Of a stretch of 8,053 nucleotides of DNA, positions 5,762-8,053 are shown piece after piece. Origin of the DNA: Firmicutes bacterium CAG:238 (lineage in GTDB: Bacteria > Bacillota > Clostridia > Peptostreptococcales > Anaerovoracaceae); assembly GCA_000435615.1 (NCBI GenBank), contig FR882007.1, forward strand, positions 5,108 to 13,160, given 5' to 3'. The notes beneath the pieces were generated by a model. The model did no database searches and was not told the origin of the DNA. It worked only from the letters and a program-made list of their open reading frames with translations. Numbering within the stretch: position 1 is the first letter of the stretch; every line of letters begins with the position of its first letter. The position numbers and the translations under genes are program-made.

Positions 5762-5770
5762 TTATCCACA
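5762..5770 (+). promoter_or_regulatory. DnaA box (perfect, TTATCCACA) anchoring the unwinding element
   Basis: Exact consensus, 13 bases before the first DnaA-trio. The abutting TATTTCACA (5771-5779) has two mismatches to consensus but sits where B. subtilis has a second box next to its GC cluster, so it may be a degenerate partner. Confidence 0.92.
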
Positions 5771-5783
5771 TATTTCACAGCCC

Positions 5784-5801
5784 CTACTACTACTATTACT
5801 A
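5784..5801 (+). other. DnaA-trio element (six triplets)
   Basis: The plus strand reads CTA CTA CTA CTA TTA CTA, i.e. 3'-GAT-5' repeats (one AAT) on the complementary strand. DnaA-trios recruit the DnaA filament from the adjacent duplex box onto one strand and so open the origin. The element follows a DnaA box and a GC cluster and precedes an uninterrupted A/T run (5803-5830), the order known from B. subtilis. Confidence 0.85.
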
Positions 5802-5841
5802 CAAATAATATAAATTAATAAATAATATTTCGGAGGTATTT

Positions 5842-6957
5842 ATGAAATTTTCTTGCAGTCAACAAAATCTAGCAAAAGCATTAAATATTGTCTCTAAGGC
5901 AGTAACAGCCAGAACAACGATTCCAATCTTAAAAGGGATTCTTCTTAAAGTAAATGAAAACGGTGAACTTACGATGGCTGCATCCGATCTTGATTTGAGC
6001 ATCGAAAAAAAGCTTGAAGTAGAGAATTTCGAAGCCGGTGAAACTGTTGTGCAGGCAAAGCTTTTTGCGGATATAATAAGAAAACTCCCAAACAGCCTTG
6101 TTTCCGTAGAATTAAACCAAGGAAACATTATTATAAAATGCGCAAGTTCTGAATTTAATATCATAGGTCTTCCATCGGATGAATTCCCTAATATCAATAT
6201 TGAGATAGAGCCAAAGGAAAGAATCGCATTCGACAGAGAAACTTTAAAAGATATGATAAGAAAAACTTCTTTTGCCGCAAGTATTGATGAATCAAGAGGT
6301 GTAATCACAGGTGTTCTTATCGAAATGAAGGAAAAAAAGCTTAATATGGTTGCGCTTGACGGATTCCGTATGGCTGTGGCAAGGGAAAACATAATAAATG
6401 CAAAAGAACAGAATATTATTATTCCTGCTAAGATTCTCAATGAAATAAGCAAAATAATAACCGAAAACGAAGGAGATATGCAGGATATTGATTTGTATAT
6501 CAATGAAAAGAGAGCAGTTTTTATCATTGAGGATACGAAAGTTGTTCTCAGACTGCTTGAAGGTGAATTTGTGGATTATGCGAATATTCTTCCGAAAGAC
6601 AGCAAATGCAGAGTTGTCGTAAACAGAGGAGATTTGCTCGAAAGCATCGAAAGGGCATCTTTACTTGCAAAAGTAGGAAAGAACAATCTCATAAAGCTTG
6701 ACATAAAGAGCAGCAGCATGGAAGTTACATCGAAATCCGAAGAAGGAAATGTCAAGGAAGAAGTTATCATATCAAAAGAAGGCGATGATTTAACGATAGG
6801 ATTTAATTCAAAGTATATGATAGATGCATTGAAAGCAATTGAAGATGAAAATATCACCATGAATTTCAATACAAGCATCAGCCCTTGTGTTTTAAAACCT
6901 ATCACAGGGGAATCTTATGAATATCTGGTTCTCCCGGTAAGAATCACGAATAATTAA
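5842..6957 (+). CDS. dnaN: DnaN, DNA polymerase III beta sliding clamp
   Basis: DnaN forms a homodimeric ring around DNA that tethers the replicative polymerase and many repair proteins. The protein has 371 residues, close to the family norm, and should fold as three similar clamp domains of about 120 residues each. It starts MKFSCSQQNLAKALNIVSKAV and contains TIPILKGILLKV (26-37), a typical domain-I segment, and the mid-protein MVALDGFRMAVA. It ends YEYLVLPVRITNN, the C-terminal strand that lines the hydrophobic groove where clamp-binding motifs dock. The ATG has a strong GGAGG (5832-5836) 5 bases upstream. It follows the origin unwinding element, and recF starts 4 bases after its stop. Confidence 0.98.
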   Translation: MKFSCSQQNLAKALNIVSKAVTARTTIPILKGILLKVNENGELTMAASDLDLSIEKKLEVENFEAGETVVQAKLFADIIRKLPNSLVSVELNQGNIIIKCASSEFNIIGLPSDEFPNINIEIEPKERIAFDRETLKDMIRKTSFAASIDESRGVITGVLIEMKEKKLNMVALDGFRMAVARENIINAKEQNIIIPAKILNEISKIITENEGDMQDIDLYINEKRAVFIIEDTKVVLRLLEGEFVDYANILPKDSKCRVVVNRGDLLESIERASLLAKVGKNNLIKLDIKSSSMEVTSKSEEGNVKEEVIISKEGDDLTIGFNSKYMIDALKAIEDENITMNFNTSISPCVLKPITGESYEYLVLPVRITNN

Positions 6958-6961
6958 AAAA

Positions 6962-8053
6962 ATGTATATAAAAAATATAGAACTGAAAGACTTTCGTAAT
7001 TACGAAAGTCTTAATCTTCAATTTAACAAAAATGTAAATTTAATTCTCGGCAAGAACGCACAAGGAAAGACCAATCTGCTTGAGGCAATTTATGTTACTT
7101 CCATAGGAAAATCTTTCAGAACAAACAAAGATTCCGACCTTATAAGATTCGGGAGTGAATTTGCGAAGGTATATATAGAGACTGTGAAAGATGACATGGA
7201 TTCCAATGTTGAAATTATATATGCAAAAGAGCAGAAAAAGTATGCGAAAATCGACGGAGTGAAATTAAAAAGGACATCGGAACTTTTAAAAAATGTATTT
7301 ATCGTTATTTTTTCACCCGAGGATTTAAAAATCGTCAAAGATGAGCCCGAAAAGAGAAGAAAATTTACAGACAGGGAACTTTGCCAGATAAAACCTGCAT
7401 ATTATGACAGTCTGTCAAATTACAAGAAAATTCTGATTCAAAGAAATTCTTATTTAAAAGAATTTGAAATAGACAGATCTATGCTTGATGTATGGGATGC
7501 ACAACTTGCAAGGTACGGTGCCGTCGTTATGAATTTGAGAAATGAATTCATAAATAATTTATCCTGCACGTCTGCGGAAATTCATAAAAAAATAACAAAC
7601 GGGAAAGAAAATTTAGAAATAAAATATAAACCGAATATCGATTTTTACAATGAAAGAAAAAAACAAGAAGAGGCTTTTTACGAAATATTAAAAAAATCTT
7701 ATGATGCGGACATAAGACAAAGAACCACAAACAAAGGACCGCATAAAGATGACTTTGAGCTTTATATAGATGGAATAAATGTGAGAAATTTCGGCTCACA
7801 GGGTCAACAGAGAACCGCAGCGCTTTCTTTGAAACTCGCAGAAATCGAAATAATAAAAAATGAGACAGGGTATGCACCGGTACTTCTTCTTGACGATGTT
7901 ATGAGTGAGCTGGATTTGGAGAGACAAGAATATCTTGTAAAAACACTCTCGGATGTGCAGCTTTTTATAACAACAACCGAAATTCCGAAATCACTTGCGA
8001 AAAAATTCCCGGATTTCACAGCGTATAATATTGAAAAAGGAAAAATAAGTATA
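6962..8053 (+). CDS. recF: RecF, DNA replication and repair ATPase, nearly complete
   Basis: RecF is an SMC-like ATPase that, with RecO and RecR, loads RecA at single-strand gaps. The frame is open from the ATG to the window edge, 364 codons without a stop; since the family is usually about 360-370 residues, little is missing. The Walker A is GKNAQGKT (30-37). The ABC signature is GSQGQQRT (278-285), then AALSLKLAEIE. The Walker B is VLLLDDVMSELD, with the acidic pair at 311-312. The N-terminus MYIKNIELKDFRNYESL matches the family FRNY motif. There is no recognisable Shine-Dalgarno; the ATG lies 4 bases after the dnaN stop, so translation is probably coupled. Codons 9-17 form a perfect palindrome. 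yaaA, often found between dnaN and recF, is absent. Confidence 0.97.
   Translation, partial: MYIKNIELKDFRNYESLNLQFNKNVNLILGKNAQGKTNLLEAIYVTSIGKSFRTNKDSDLIRFGSEFAKVYIETVKDDMDSNVEIIYAKEQKKYAKIDGVKLKRTSELLKNVFIVIFSPEDLKIVKDEPEKRRKFTDRELCQIKPAYYDSLSNYKKILIQRNSYLKEFEIDRSMLDVWDAQLARYGAVVMNLRNEFINNLSCTSAEIHKKITNGKENLEIKYKPNIDFYNERKKQEEAFYEILKKSYDADIRQRTTNKGPHKDDFELYIDGINVRNFGSQGQQRTAALSLKLAEIEIIKNETGYAPVLLLDDVMSELDLERQEYLVKTLSDVQLFITTTEIPKSLAKKFPDFTAYNIEKGKISI
6987..7012. repeat. Perfect 26-bp palindrome within the start of recF
   Basis: The left arm AAGACTTTCGTAA (6987-6999) is followed immediately by its exact reverse complement (7000-7012). In mRNA it could fold as a stem of about 11 bp with an AATT loop, 25 bases downstream of the A of the recF start codon. 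No T-run follows, so it is not an intrinsic terminator. It encodes K-D-F-R-N-Y-E-S-L, part of which is conserved in RecF, so part of the symmetry may come from the protein. Confidence 0.9.

Larger units (their letters stand above)
5674..5841. other. dnaA-dnaN intergenic region: downstream half of oriC with unwinding element
   Basis: This 168-base gap holds box-like sites at 5679, 5708 and 5762. Then come a GC cluster (GCCCC, 5780-5784), a row of DnaA-trio triplets (5784-5801) and 28 consecutive A/T bases (5803-5830), ending at the dnaN ribosome site. The order box, GC cluster, trios, A/T run is that of the Bacillus subtilis unwinding region (incC/BUS). No terminator or convincing promoter was seen, so dnaN is probably read from the dnaA promoter. 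Confidence 0.9.

Noticed and set aside
5859..6527. Open frame of 222 codons on the minus strand
   Set aside because: It lies wholly inside dnaN on the opposite strand, with low-complexity Ser/Ile/Phe composition; dnaN itself is certain.
6570..6578. TGTGGATTA in dnaN as a DnaA box
   Set aside because: One mismatch at an otherwise conserved position, and isolated within coding sequence; likely chance.

Overview
The window is the replication-origin region of a low-GC Gram-positive (Bacillota) chromosome, most likely a member of the Clostridia. The evidence is gene order: leftward rpmH-rnpA-yidD-yidC-jag-mnmE-mnmG and rightward dnaA-dnaN-recF, diverging from a gene-poor, AT-rich segment containing DnaA boxes. 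The genus cannot be named from sequence alone. Nothing resembles a mobile element, CRISPR array, tRNA or rRNA.

Left arm (1-4017, all on the minus strand). A perfect-consensus sigma-A promoter (TTGACA, 17 bp, TATAAT) drives rpmH (ribosomal protein L34), rnpA (RNase P protein), yidD and yidC (membrane protein insertion) and jag/khpB (RNA-binding protein). A strong intrinsic terminator follows jag. Beyond it, and beyond a second GC-rich hairpin next to the ribosome-binding site, lie mnmE and the 5' part of mnmG. These two encode the enzyme complex that modifies wobble uridine 34 of several tRNAs.

Origin (4018-4305 and 5674-5841). The origin is bipartite, as in Bacillus subtilis. Upstream of dnaA is a row of four DnaA-box-like sites spaced 12-13 bp apart, plus a fifth near the dnaA promoter. 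Downstream of dnaA are three more box-like sites. The last perfect box is followed by a GC cluster, six DnaA-trio triplets and a 28-bp pure A/T run, the layout of a DNA-unwinding element. One further perfect box lies inside the dnaA coding sequence.

Right arm (4306-8053, plus strand). dnaA (initiator), dnaN (sliding clamp) and recF (gap repair) are closely packed. The small S4-domain gene yaaA, often found between dnaN and recF, is absent. recF runs to the window edge and is nearly complete.

There is no wholly new system here; this is a housekeeping region. Three details deserve attention. First, the normally near-invariant DnaA recognition motif G-G-R-D-H-T-T reads G-G-R-H-Y-T-T. Second, all four one-mismatch DnaA boxes in the two intergenic segments share the same deviation (TTATNCATA), which could be a matching change in site preference. 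Third, a perfect 26-bp palindrome lies just inside the start of recF, which has no Shine-Dalgarno sequence.
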